A DNA stretch of 5,785 bases from the NCBI GenBank assembly GCA_030698465.1, contig JAUYJZ010000052.1:1-5785 (forward strand). Direction: 5' to 3'. Below the pieces are notes generated by a model that had not been told where the DNA came from, searched no databases, and saw only the letters and a program-made list of their open reading frames with translations. The translations under genes and the position numbers were made by a program. The number at the start of each line of letters is the position of its first letter. Position 1 is the first letter of the stretch. Source of the stretch: a bacterium (GTDB taxonomy: Bacteria; Patescibacteriota; Minisyncoccia; Minisyncoccales; UBA10102). This document shows positions 1 to 4,913 of this stretch, piece after piece.

Positions 1-1435
1 ACTCTTGCTCTATTGCTTCTTTAATAATTCCGCTGTTTCTTTTTTGCACAACAATTTCTACGGGAAGTCTCCCTTCGGGCGGGGTCTGCACCATGCTCAT
101 GCCCTTTAAAGAAGAGAGGGACATATACAAGGTTCTGGGAATAGGGGTCGCAGACAAAGAGAGAATATCTAAGGAAGTCCTGAGTTCTCGCAACCTTTCC
201 TTTTGCTTTACACCAAATCTTTGTTCGTCATCAATTACCAAGAGCCCAAGCTTTTGTCCCCCAGAGGCGGATCCGCCTTTGGCGGAGAATTCCACATCAG
301 AAGAAAGAAGACGATGGGTACCAACCACAACATCTGTTTCTCCTTTTTTTATTTTCTGCAGAATCTCTTTCTGCTCTTTTTTTGTCTGCAGACGAGAGAG
401 CAAAGCTATATTTATGGGGAGACTTTCCAAGCGTTTTTTGAAGTTTTGGAAATGCTGGTGGGCAAGAATGGTGGTAGGGGAGAGTATTGCAGCTTGGTAT
501 CCTTGTTCCACGGCTCTAACCATGGCACGCAAGGCAATTTCTGTTTTGCCAAATCCCACATCTCCTACCACAATGCGGTCCATGGGCTCCTCTTTTTCCA
601 GGTCTTCTTCAATATCTTGTAAGGCCTGGAGCTGATCTGGAGTCTCTTGATAAGGGAAAGAAGAGACAACTCTTTTGAAGAGCTCATCTGGAGGACTATA
701 CGGCGCCCTTAGGGAAATCTCACGCTGGGCGTATAGGTCCAAGAGTTCTCTGGCGAGCTTTTCTACCTCCTCTTTGATTCTCCTTTTGGTCTTTACCCAA
801 AAGGGAGAGCCAAGGCGAGAGATCCTGGGCTCCCCGAATCCCACATATCTTGAAAGTTTCTTTTCTAGGCCCTGCGGCACAAACAACTTGTCTCCGGCTG
901 CGTATTGTAAAACGTAGTAGGACTGCTCCTGCATTTCTGTAATGCCGGCAAATTGCGCCACCCCATGGTCAAGATGCACCACGTATTCGCCTTCTTTGAG
1001 TCCTGTGATATCAGAGAATGTCTTTTGAGAGCGCAGGCGCTTTTTAAGAACCGCCCGAGACAACTCTTCTTCGGCGGCAATTTCAAGTTCTTTTAGTCCT
1101 TCAACACGGTTTCCCACAAACTCAATTTGTAAAGCCTTTCTTCTGTTTATGGGAAACACTTCTACGGTTCCGCCCTGGTGCGAAAACTCTCCTGGATCCC
1201 TTACCGCAAATACTTTCTCATATCCCAGCTCATCTAACTTTCGCAGCAGTTCTGTTAAAGAAAGAGATTGGTTTTGCTCCAACAACAGCGTGTGTTCCTG
1301 GAAAAATGGTTGGGTTATCCGCGCTTTTTGTATCTTCTGGAAGTTTTCCTCAAACCAAAGCCACCCCTTTTCTAAAAAATAGGGGGTGATTGCTACTATC
1401 AGTACTCTATTGATTGATTTGGATGGTATTTGCAT
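1..1435 (-). CDS. mfd: Transcription-repair coupling factor Mfd, compact form, 5' part only
   Basis: Mfd is a double-stranded DNA translocase that removes RNA polymerase stalled at lesions and recruits UvrA. The frame is open from ATG at 1435 to the left edge (478 codons; the 3' part is outside). An RNA polymerase-interaction domain begins near residue 149 (GEYVVHLDHG). The translocase follows, with Walker A GDVGFGKT at 291-298, motif II DDEQ at 402-405 and motif III SATPIPRTL from 428. Residues about 50-108 (with PGEF at 81-84) resemble the UvrA-binding domain D2 of E. coli Mfd. The family normally has about 480 residues before the polymerase-interaction domain, against 148 here, so most of the UvrB-like module and the following domain appear absent. 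An in-frame palindromic insertion lies at about residues 383-394. Start choice: a promoter lies immediately upstream, and the SD is weak (AAGGG). The identity is near certain; the domain loss is inferred from motif spacing. Confidence 0.95.
   Translation of the reverse strand, partial: MQIPSKSINRVLIVAITPYFLEKGWLWFEENFQKIQKARITQPFFQEHTLLLEQNQSLSLTELLRKLDELGYEKVFAVRDPGEFSHQGGTVEVFPINRRKALQIEFVGNRVEGLKELEIAAEEELSRAVLKKRLRSQKTFSDITGLKEGEYVVHLDHGVAQFAGITEMQEQSYYVLQYAAGDKLFVPQGLEKKLSRYVGFGEPRISRLGSPFWVKTKRRIKEEVEKLARELLDLYAQREISLRAPYSPPDELFKRVVSSFPYQETPDQLQALQDIEEDLEKEEPMDRIVVGDVGFGKTEIALRAMVRAVEQGYQAAILSPTTILAHQHFQNFKKRLESLPINIALLSRLQTKKEQKEILQKIKKGETDVVVGTHRLLSSDVEFSAKGGSASGGQKLGLLVIDDEQRFGVKQKERLRELRTSLDILSLSATPIPRTLYMSLSSLKGMSMVQTPPEGRLPVEIVVQKRNSGIIKEAIEQE
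257..286. repeat. Double-hairpin palindromic element inside mfd
   Basis: Two hairpins lie back to back on the plus strand. The first is TCCCCC-AGA-GGCGGA (257-271, one mismatch) and the second is TCCGCC-TTT-GGCGGA (272-286, perfect). Their junction forms the 12-bp palindrome GGCGGATCCGCC at 266-277. Read on the minus strand in frame, the element gives about 11 extra residues (SAKGGSASGGQ) between DVEF and KLGLLVIDDEQ, where E. coli Mfd has only a short link. I see no clear flanking direct repeat. Confidence 0.85.
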
Positions 1436-1457
1436 CCGTACCCTTATATAACAAAAA

Positions 1458-1492
1458 TCCCCATATTTTAAAAGAGATACTTTATTTGACAA
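1458..1492 (-). promoter_or_regulatory. Probable mfd promoter
   Basis: Reading leftward, a -35 box TTGTCA (1492-1487) is followed after 16 nt by TAAAAT (1470-1465). The transcript would start near 1458, about 22 nt before the mfd ATG. The -35 overlaps that of the opposing promoter for the small ORF, so the two probably compete for RNA polymerase. Assigned by consensus match only. Confidence 0.5.
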
Positions 1493-1514
1493 AAGCTACC
1501 AATATTATTAGATT
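1486..1514 (+). promoter_or_regulatory. Probable promoter of the small basic ORF unit
   Basis: A perfect -35 TTGACA (1486-1491) is followed after 17 nt by a weaker -10 TAGATT (1509-1514, four of six matches). The transcript would start near 1521, leaving a leader of about 30 nt that contains a strong SD, AGGAGG at 1539-1544. Five of the six -35 bases are shared with the divergent mfd -35. Confidence 0.5.
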
Positions 1515-1550
1515 ACCAGTAGTAGGAAGAACTCAATTAGGAGGATAGAG

Positions 1551-1745
1551 ATGCCCCACGACGACCAAAGCTTTTATAATCCAGTTCCTATCCCATGGGT
1601 CTTTCTCCCAAAAGAAGAGCAGTCAAGGAGACGGCGAGCTATGTTGCGCGCATTCCTTAGCAAAGTTCTCTTCCTAGCAAGAGGCGTGAGAATGGTTTTG
1701 CGGGCTTGCTTGCGTTCTGCGCGCACCGTTACTACGAAGAAGTAG
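1551..1745 (+). CDS. Small very basic protein of unknown function
   Basis: I do not recognise this 64-residue product. Reasons to think it is real: an excellent SD (AGGAGG at 1539-1544, 6 nt before ATG), a consensus -35 upstream and a strong terminator 17 nt after the stop, so it forms a complete one-gene unit. The first 24 residues are polar with several prolines and acidic residues. From residue 25 on there is no acidic residue but about a dozen Arg or Lys, including RRRR, mixed with Leu, Val, Phe and Ala in a pattern that could form a cationic amphipathic helix. That would fit nucleic-acid or membrane binding; no function is claimed. Alternatives: the roughly 280-nt transcript is a structured RNA, or the opposite-strand frame at 1574-1789 is the coding one (that frame starts inside the terminator and has no comparable signals). 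Confidence 0.5.
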   Translation: MPHDDQSFYNPVPIPWVFLPKEEQSRRRRAMLRAFLSKVLFLARGVRMVLRACLRSARTVTTKK

Positions 1746-1762
1746 AGTTCACGTTTCTTGTT

Positions 1763-1804
1763 AAAACCGAGGGGTAATATCTTATCCATCCCCTCGGTTT
1801 TTTT
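1763..1804 (+). terminator. Strong intrinsic terminator, probably bidirectional
   Basis: AAAACCGAGGGG (1763-1774) and CCCCTCGGTTTT (1790-1801) form a perfect 12-bp stem around a 15-nt loop, followed by a run of seven T (1798-1804). It ends the small-ORF transcript on the plus strand. On the minus strand it lies directly after hicA, whose TAA stop (1805-1803) overlaps the T-run, and it leaves four T after the stem, so it may stop both convergent transcripts. Confidence 0.92.
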
Positions 1805-2018
1805 ATTTTGCCTTATTCCACTCCTTTGGAGTTATGCCTACCTGGCGCAGGATTTCAGAAAGAAGATGCTTTGAAATATCGCCTTCGTGAGGATTGGGGA
1901 TAATAACTTTTAGCCTTCCCTTTTTCATAAACAAATGACGGCCACCAGCATAGGGGCCCTCAAATCCTAACTTACGAAACTTTTGTACGAGCTTTTTCCA
2001 AGAAATCTCCTTAGGCAT
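1803..2018 (-). CDS. hicA: HicA-family mRNA interferase toxin
   Basis: HicA toxins are small double-stranded-RNA-binding-fold ribonucleases that cut mRNA and halt translation until neutralised by HicB. The 71-residue product shows the family plan: N-terminal ISWKKLVQKFRKLGFEGP, then GGRHLFM with the expected catalytic histidine at residue 28, a lysine-rich strand, then IPNPHEGDISKHLLSEILRQVGI. Length is normal for the family. It begins 8 nt inside the end of hicB (2011-2018), which suggests translational coupling with the antitoxin made first. The stop lies in the T-run of the convergent terminator. The residues needed for activity look intact. Confidence 0.9.
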   Translation of the reverse strand: MPKEISWKKLVQKFRKLGFEGPYAGGRHLFMKKGRLKVIIPNPHEGDISKHLLSEILRQVGITPKEWNKAK

Positions 2019-2265
2019 GCTGTGGGACTTTCAAAAGCCGCCTTTTGTCTATCCCAACCTGTAATCCAGGTATGGCATCTCCATCCTTTAGTTTAAACAG
2101 CATCCAATCTTCAAGGGCAGAACGCAGTTCCTCGCGGCAATCTTCCAACGTCTTTTTATTTGCCCAGACACCTTTGAGTCCTGGAATCTCACCAAAATAG
2201 CTTCCGTTTTTAAGAAGCTTGTAGCGTGCCTTTTTAAGTTGTGTTGCGATGAATTCAGTAAGCAT
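2011..2265 (-). CDS. hicB: HicB-family antitoxin, short form
   Basis: HicB binds and blocks HicA. The 84-residue product has the HicB partial RNase-H-like fold pattern: YKLLKNGSYFGEIPGLKGVWANKKTLEDCREELRSALEDWMLF at roughly residues 15-56, then KDGDAIP. It ends in a short basic tail and lacks room for the C-terminal helix-turn-helix or ribbon-helix-helix DNA-binding domain of longer HicB proteins. Autoregulation by direct operator binding is therefore uncertain. It precedes hicA with an 8-nt overlap. Its own promoter lies just upstream and would give a 5' leader of only about 7 nt, so translation may be close to leaderless. The family call rests on sequence pattern plus the hicA neighbour. 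Confidence 0.87.
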   Translation of the reverse strand: MLTEFIATQLKKARYKLLKNGSYFGEIPGLKGVWANKKTLEDCREELRSALEDWMLFKLKDGDAIPGLQVGIDKRRLLKVPQHA

Positions 2266-2279
2266 AGCTGTATATTATT

Positions 2280-2308
2280 ATCATAGGCAAAACTCCCTGG
2301 AGCGTCAA
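2280..2308 (-). promoter_or_regulatory. hicBA promoter overlapping the end of pth
   Basis: TTGACG (2308-2303) is followed after 17 nt by TATGAT (2285-2280); each box matches the consensus at five of six positions. The -35 contains the TGA stop codon of pth, so this is a promoter embedded at a gene end. The transcript would start near 2273, about 7 nt before the hicB ATG, with no recognisable SD. Confidence 0.7.
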
Positions 2309-2838
2309 CCAGCAATAGAAGAGAGGGAAGATGATGCTTGCTGTAGTGCAGAGTGCAAAAGAGGAAGCTCTGCCTTGGTAAACTTCTTTAAGACGAAAGT
2401 TTCCACATCACCGGGTTTTCCCTTCTGCGGCTGAATGCCAATTCTTATCCTGGTGAAATTTTTTGTACCCAGGGTCTGTATAATGGATTCTACTCCTTTG
2501 TGCCCTGCTGACCCTCTATTTTTAGAAACCTTCACTTCTCCAAAAGAAATATCAATATCGTCGTGAACCACCAGCAAGTTTGTAGTTTTTAGTTTGTAGT
2601 TTTTAGTTAAGGACTTTACTGCTTTGCCAGAATTGTTCATGAAGGTCTGGGGTTTTGCCAAAAGCACCTTAGTCGAACCAAGGAAACCTTCTGAGACCAA
2701 GGAGGAATGTTTTTTTGAGAGCGTGAATTCGGGGAAGCCGTGTTCTTTAGCAAAGGCATCCAGAGTCAAAAACCCAACGTTGTGACGAGTTTTTGTATAT
2801 TCTTTTCCGGGATTCCCAAGCCCCACGATAAGATACAT
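2305..2838 (-). CDS. pth: Peptidyl-tRNA hydrolase
   Basis: Pth hydrolyses the ester bond of peptidyl-tRNAs that drop off ribosomes, recycling tRNA in the cytoplasm. The 177-residue product has the full family pattern: GLGNPG at 6-11 with Asn9, TRHNVGF with catalytic His19, the KPQTFMNNSG loop with Asn68, and HDD with Asp93. The motif usually written GHNG reads GHKG, with Lys at 114 where E. coli Pth has Asn114. The C-terminus is slightly shorter than the E. coli protein (194 residues). Residues 79-87 (KNYKLKTTN) are encoded by a perfect 14-bp tandem repeat, yet the spacing between FMN and HDD matches ordinary Pth. No strong SD precedes the ATG. It diverges from the lepB operon and lies upstream of hicBA. 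Confidence 0.98.
   Translation of the reverse strand: MYLIVGLGNPGKEYTKTRHNVGFLTLDAFAKEHGFPEFTLSKKHSSLVSEGFLGSTKVLLAKPQTFMNNSGKAVKSLTKNYKLKTTNLLVVHDDIDISFGEVKVSKNRGSAGHKGVESIIQTLGTKNFTRIRIGIQPQKGKPGDVETFVLKKFTKAELPLLHSALQQASSSLSSIAG
2578..2605. repeat. 14-bp perfect tandem repeat inside pth
   Basis: GTTTGTAGTTTTTA occurs twice head to tail (2578-2591 and 2592-2605), followed by a further GTT. Because 14 is not a multiple of three, the two copies are read in different frames on the minus strand (about KNYK, then LKTTN). There is no net length change relative to ordinary Pth, so it replaces rather than adds residues. Confidence 0.85.
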
Positions 2839-2846
2839 ATATATTA

Positions 2847-2876
2847 GTGTAGCATGCTCTCTGCGGTTCGGTTAAG
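2847..2876 (-). promoter_or_regulatory. Weak candidate pth promoter
   Basis: Reading leftward, TTAACC (2876-2871) is followed after 18 nt by TACACT (2852-2847); each has four of six consensus matches. The transcript would start about one or two bases before the pth ATG. This is the only reasonable candidate I see between pth and the divergent operon, and it is weak. Confidence 0.25.
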
Positions 2877-2882
2877 AAGGGC

Positions 2883-2911
2883 TTGAAATAGCTGAAAATA
2901 TCATGTATAAT
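2883..2911 (+). promoter_or_regulatory. Strong promoter of the lepB-hisS-hit-rpsU-yqeY operon
   Basis: TTGAAA (2883-2888) is followed after 17 nt by a perfect TATAAT (2906-2911). Transcription should start near A2918, only about 4 nt before an ATG at 2922. This is the best promoter in the window and probably drives all five downstream genes, since the gaps between them are tiny and I see no internal terminator. Confidence 0.82.
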
Positions 2912-2921
2912 ACTCCCAGAT

Positions 2922-3032
2922 ATGAATCCCGCACAAAATCCCACAGAACAGCGGCAATTTGTACGGGAGAATAATACCGATAACAAGCTTAATTTTGTGC
3001 GGGATGAAAGGACTTTTCCAGTTTGGCTTTGA
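2922..3032 (+). CDS. Putative 36-codon leader ORF, near-leaderless, overlapping lepB
   Basis: The ATG lies about 4 nt after the predicted transcript start. The product begins MNPAQNPTEQRQFVRENN and ends RTFPVWL, with TGA at 3030-3032, 29 nt inside lepB in another frame. It holds a 12-residue-period repeat (QFVRE, then NFVRD) with synonymous or conservative differences. Three readings fit. (1) It is a leader peptide whose translation opens the hairpin over the lepB start. (2) It is the true N-terminal cytosolic part of LepB, joined by a +1 shift near 3006 (a sequencing error, mutation or programmed event), giving NFVRD-KGLFQFGF. (3) It is fortuitous. I lean to the first two because the promoter points exactly at this ATG. 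Confidence 0.4.
   Translation: MNPAQNPTEQRQFVRENNTDNKLNFVRDERTFPVWL
2926..3005 (+). promoter_or_regulatory. Three-arm inverted repeat over the lepB start: possible RNA switch
   Basis: The 5' arm ATCCCGCACAAAAT (2926-2939) is the perfect reverse complement of ATTTTGTGCGGGAT (2992-3005), which includes A and U of the lepB ATG at 3004. A third segment, TTTGTACGGGA (2958-2968), can pair with the same 5' arm over 10 bp with one C-A mismatch and a 20-nt loop. The two hairpins are mutually exclusive: the distal one hides the lepB start, the proximal one frees it. The pairing is seen directly; the regulatory role is inference. Confidence 0.55.
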
Positions 3033-3564
3033 GGTTCTCAAGGTGGTTGTTATTGCCTTGGTCATCGTAGTTCCTCTGCGGGTTTTCGTGTTTCAGCCCT
3101 TTTTGGTTAAAGGAGACTCCATGGAACCAAACTACCATAGCGGAGACTATCTTATTGTTGATCAGCTTTCCTACAGATTCCGCAGTCCCGAGAGAGGTGA
3201 GGTTATCGTCTTAAAGTTCCCCTTTGATCCTTCCCAGCGTTTTATTAAGAGAATCGTGGGTCTCCCAGGAGAGGCCGTGGAGGTGAAAGATGGCAAGGTA
3301 GTGGTGTATGGGCAAGAACAGGAAGAGAGAAAAGCTGCAGTATTAGAAGAGGTGTATCTTCCAGTGGGCCTGGACACACCCGGTTCTGTACGAATTGACT
3401 TAAAAGAGGGGGAGTATTTTGTCTTAGGAGACAATAGGCCGGCATCTTCAGATTCCAGGAAATGGGGAATTCTTCCTTCAGAGCTTATTGTGGGCAGGGT
3501 GTTCCTGGACGTGTTTTCCCTTAATGCTTTTGCCAAAGTTATCACTCCATTAGAGACCTATTGA
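3004..3564 (+). CDS. lepB: Signal peptidase I
   Basis: LepB is the membrane serine protease that removes signal peptides from exported proteins. From ATG 3004 the product has 186 residues: one N-terminal membrane segment (about residues 11-28, VLKVVVIALVIVVPLRV), then the catalytic Ser39 in GDSMEPN and the general-base Lys82 in RFIKRIVGLPGE. The conserved LGDNRPASSDSR box lies near the C-terminal end. A single membrane span and a short catalytic domain are like Gram-positive and CPR enzymes, not E. coli LepB. The start is uncertain: a TTG at 2959 in the same frame would add 15 residues, and the 36-codon upstream ORF could be the real N-terminus through a frameshift. ATG 3004 has no good SD and lies in the inverted repeat. 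It is followed by hisS after 1 nt. Confidence 0.93.
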   Translation: MKGLFQFGFEVLKVVVIALVIVVPLRVFVFQPFLVKGDSMEPNYHSGDYLIVDQLSYRFRSPERGEVIVLKFPFDPSQRFIKRIVGLPGEAVEVKDGKVVVYGQEQEERKAAVLEEVYLPVGLDTPGSVRIDLKEGEYFVLGDNRPASSDSRKWGILPSELIVGRVFLDVFSLNAFAKVITPLETY

Positions 3565-3565
3565 T

Positions 3566-4909
3566 ATGTCAAAGAAACCCAAATTCCAGCGCCCCACGGG
3601 TATGCGAGATATCCTGCCTTCAGAGCAACCGTATTTTGAAAAAGTCTATCGCACCGTGGCCGAGGTTGCGCAATTCTACGGGTTTGACAGAATAGATACT
3701 CCTATTGCAGAGGATCTAGAGTTGTATGAAAGGGGCACGGGGAGTGGCACCGACATCGTGGAAAAGCAGATGTATACCATGAAGACCAGAGGAGGCGACG
3801 CCCTTGCTTTGCGTCCCGAGTTTACTCCAGGCATTGTTCGTGCGTACAACGAGCATGGCATGCTTAATCTTCCCCAGCCTGTTAAGCTCTATACTTTAGG
3901 TCCCCTGTTTCGGTATGAGCACCCCCAGGCAGGACGCTACCGGCAGTTTCACCAAGTGGATCTGGAGGTTTTCGGGGAGGAGAGTGCCGCCATTGACGCC
4001 CAAATCATTCAGATCTTCTACACAATATTAAAAGAACTGAAATTTACCCACCTTATCATTGAGGTAAACTCCATTGGAGACGCCCAATGCCGTCCCTACT
4101 ACAAAAAAGTGCTGGTAAACTATTTGCGCCCCCGCCAAAACTCTTTATGCGCTGATTGCAGGAGAAGAACAAGAGAAAATCCGCTGCGGGTTTTGGATTG
4201 TAAAGAAGAGAAATGCCAGCGGGTAAAGGCCCAGGCTCCCCAGATTTTAGACCACCTATGCGAAGCGTGCAAAACGCATTTCAAGTCTTTGCTTGAGTTT
4301 TTAGATGAGGCAGACCTTCCCTATCATCTAGACCCCTATCTCGTGCGTGGTTTGGACTACTACACCAAGACCGTGTTCGAAATCTTCTCTGAAACTGCAG
4401 TGCAGCTTCGAGAGGCCGCCCCTAGAGGGGCGAGCCTCGCTCCTTTGGAGCGGGGAGAAGAAACGGTGCAGCGCAATGCCCTAGTGGGAGGAGGAAGATA
4501 CGACAACTTGGTGCGATTGCTTGGAGGGAAAGATGTTCCCGCAACGGGGGCGGCAGCAGGAGTAGAGCGCATCATTTCTTTGATGAAGGAAAAGGGGTTT
4601 CCTGCCGCCGAAGTTCCGGGTTCCAAGGTGTTCTTGGCCCAGCTGGGGGACTTACCAAAGAAAAAGAGTCTAAAACTTTTAGAAGAGCTGAGAATAGCTA
4701 AGATTTCCATTGCAGAGTCACTTGGCAGAGATTCCTTGAGAACGCAGCTGGCGCGGGCAGACAAATTGAATGTGCAGTATACTTTAATTCTGGGACAGCG
4801 GGAGGTGTTGGATGGAACCATTATCATTCGAAAGATGGATACGGGAGAGCAACAGATCGTGAAGATAGAGAAGGTCGTGGATGAACTCAAGAAAAGATTA
4901 AAGAAGTAG
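3566..4909 (+). CDS. hisS: Histidyl-tRNA synthetase
   Basis: A class II aminoacyl-tRNA synthetase that charges tRNA-His. The 447-residue product begins with the RPTGMRDILP motif 1 region and has motif 2 RYEHPQAGRYRQFHQ from Arg116. It also carries the histidine-specific boxes RGLDYY (261-266) and GGGRYD (308-313), and motif 3 AAAGVER (329-335). A C-terminal anticodon-binding domain starts near residue 350. Cysteine pairs in the segment CADCRRRT...DCKEEKC...LCEAC are the usual ones of the insertion domain in this bacterial subtype. Odd point: residues 281-302 are an extra 22 residues between the two histidine boxes, encoded by a 66-bp palindrome-bearing insertion. Removing it restores ETAVQ-RNALVGGGRYD. 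The gene sits 1 nt after lepB and 4 nt before the HIT gene, so it is co-transcribed. Confidence 0.99.
   Translation: MSKKPKFQRPTGMRDILPSEQPYFEKVYRTVAEVAQFYGFDRIDTPIAEDLELYERGTGSGTDIVEKQMYTMKTRGGDALALRPEFTPGIVRAYNEHGMLNLPQPVKLYTLGPLFRYEHPQAGRYRQFHQVDLEVFGEESAAIDAQIIQIFYTILKELKFTHLIIEVNSIGDAQCRPYYKKVLVNYLRPRQNSLCADCRRRTRENPLRVLDCKEEKCQRVKAQAPQILDHLCEACKTHFKSLLEFLDEADLPYHLDPYLVRGLDYYTKTVFEIFSETAVQLREAAPRGASLAPLERGEETVQRNALVGGGRYDNLVRLLGGKDVPATGAAAGVERIISLMKEKGFPAAEVPGSKVFLAQLGDLPKKKSLKLLEELRIAKISIAESLGRDSLRTQLARADKLNVQYTLILGQREVLDGTIIIRKMDTGEQQIVKIEKVVDELKKRLKK
4400..4472. repeat. 66-bp in-frame insertion in hisS: double hairpin with 7-bp direct repeats
   Basis: The direct repeat GTGCAGC occurs at 4400-4406 and 4466-4472, 66 bp apart (22 codons). 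Between them lie hairpin 1, CGCCCCT-AG-AGGGGCG (4417-4432), and hairpin 2, CGCTCC-TTT-GGAGCG (4438-4452), which extends to nine pairs with one G-T wobble (4435-4455). The arrangement matches the mfd element: a first hairpin with AGA at its tip, then a second with a TTT loop. The encoded extra residues are LREAAPRGASLAPLERGEETVQ in two parts: LREAAPRGASL, then APLERGEETVQ. Confidence 0.88.
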
Positions 4910-4913
4910 GAGC

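Noticed and set aside
93..635. 180-codon open frame on the plus strand
   Set aside because: It lies antisense to the clearly recognisable translocase motifs of mfd and has a Ser/Phe-rich composition typical of a shadow frame.
800..835. Inverted GAGCC / GGCTC pair inside mfd
   Set aside because: Only about five pairs, and the encoded residues (FGEPRISRLGSPFW) fit the normal Mfd family at this place, so no insertion is indicated.
1593..1600. CCCATGGG palindrome
   Set aside because: Too short to mean anything by itself, and I see no flanking structure.
1574..1789. 71-codon minus-strand frame opposite the small basic ORF
   Set aside because: Its start falls inside the terminator hairpin and it has no promoter or SD, while the plus-strand frame has all expected signals; kept only as an alternative in that entry.
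3171..3545. 124-codon open frame on the minus strand
   Set aside because: It is antisense to the catalytic part of lepB, with no independent support.
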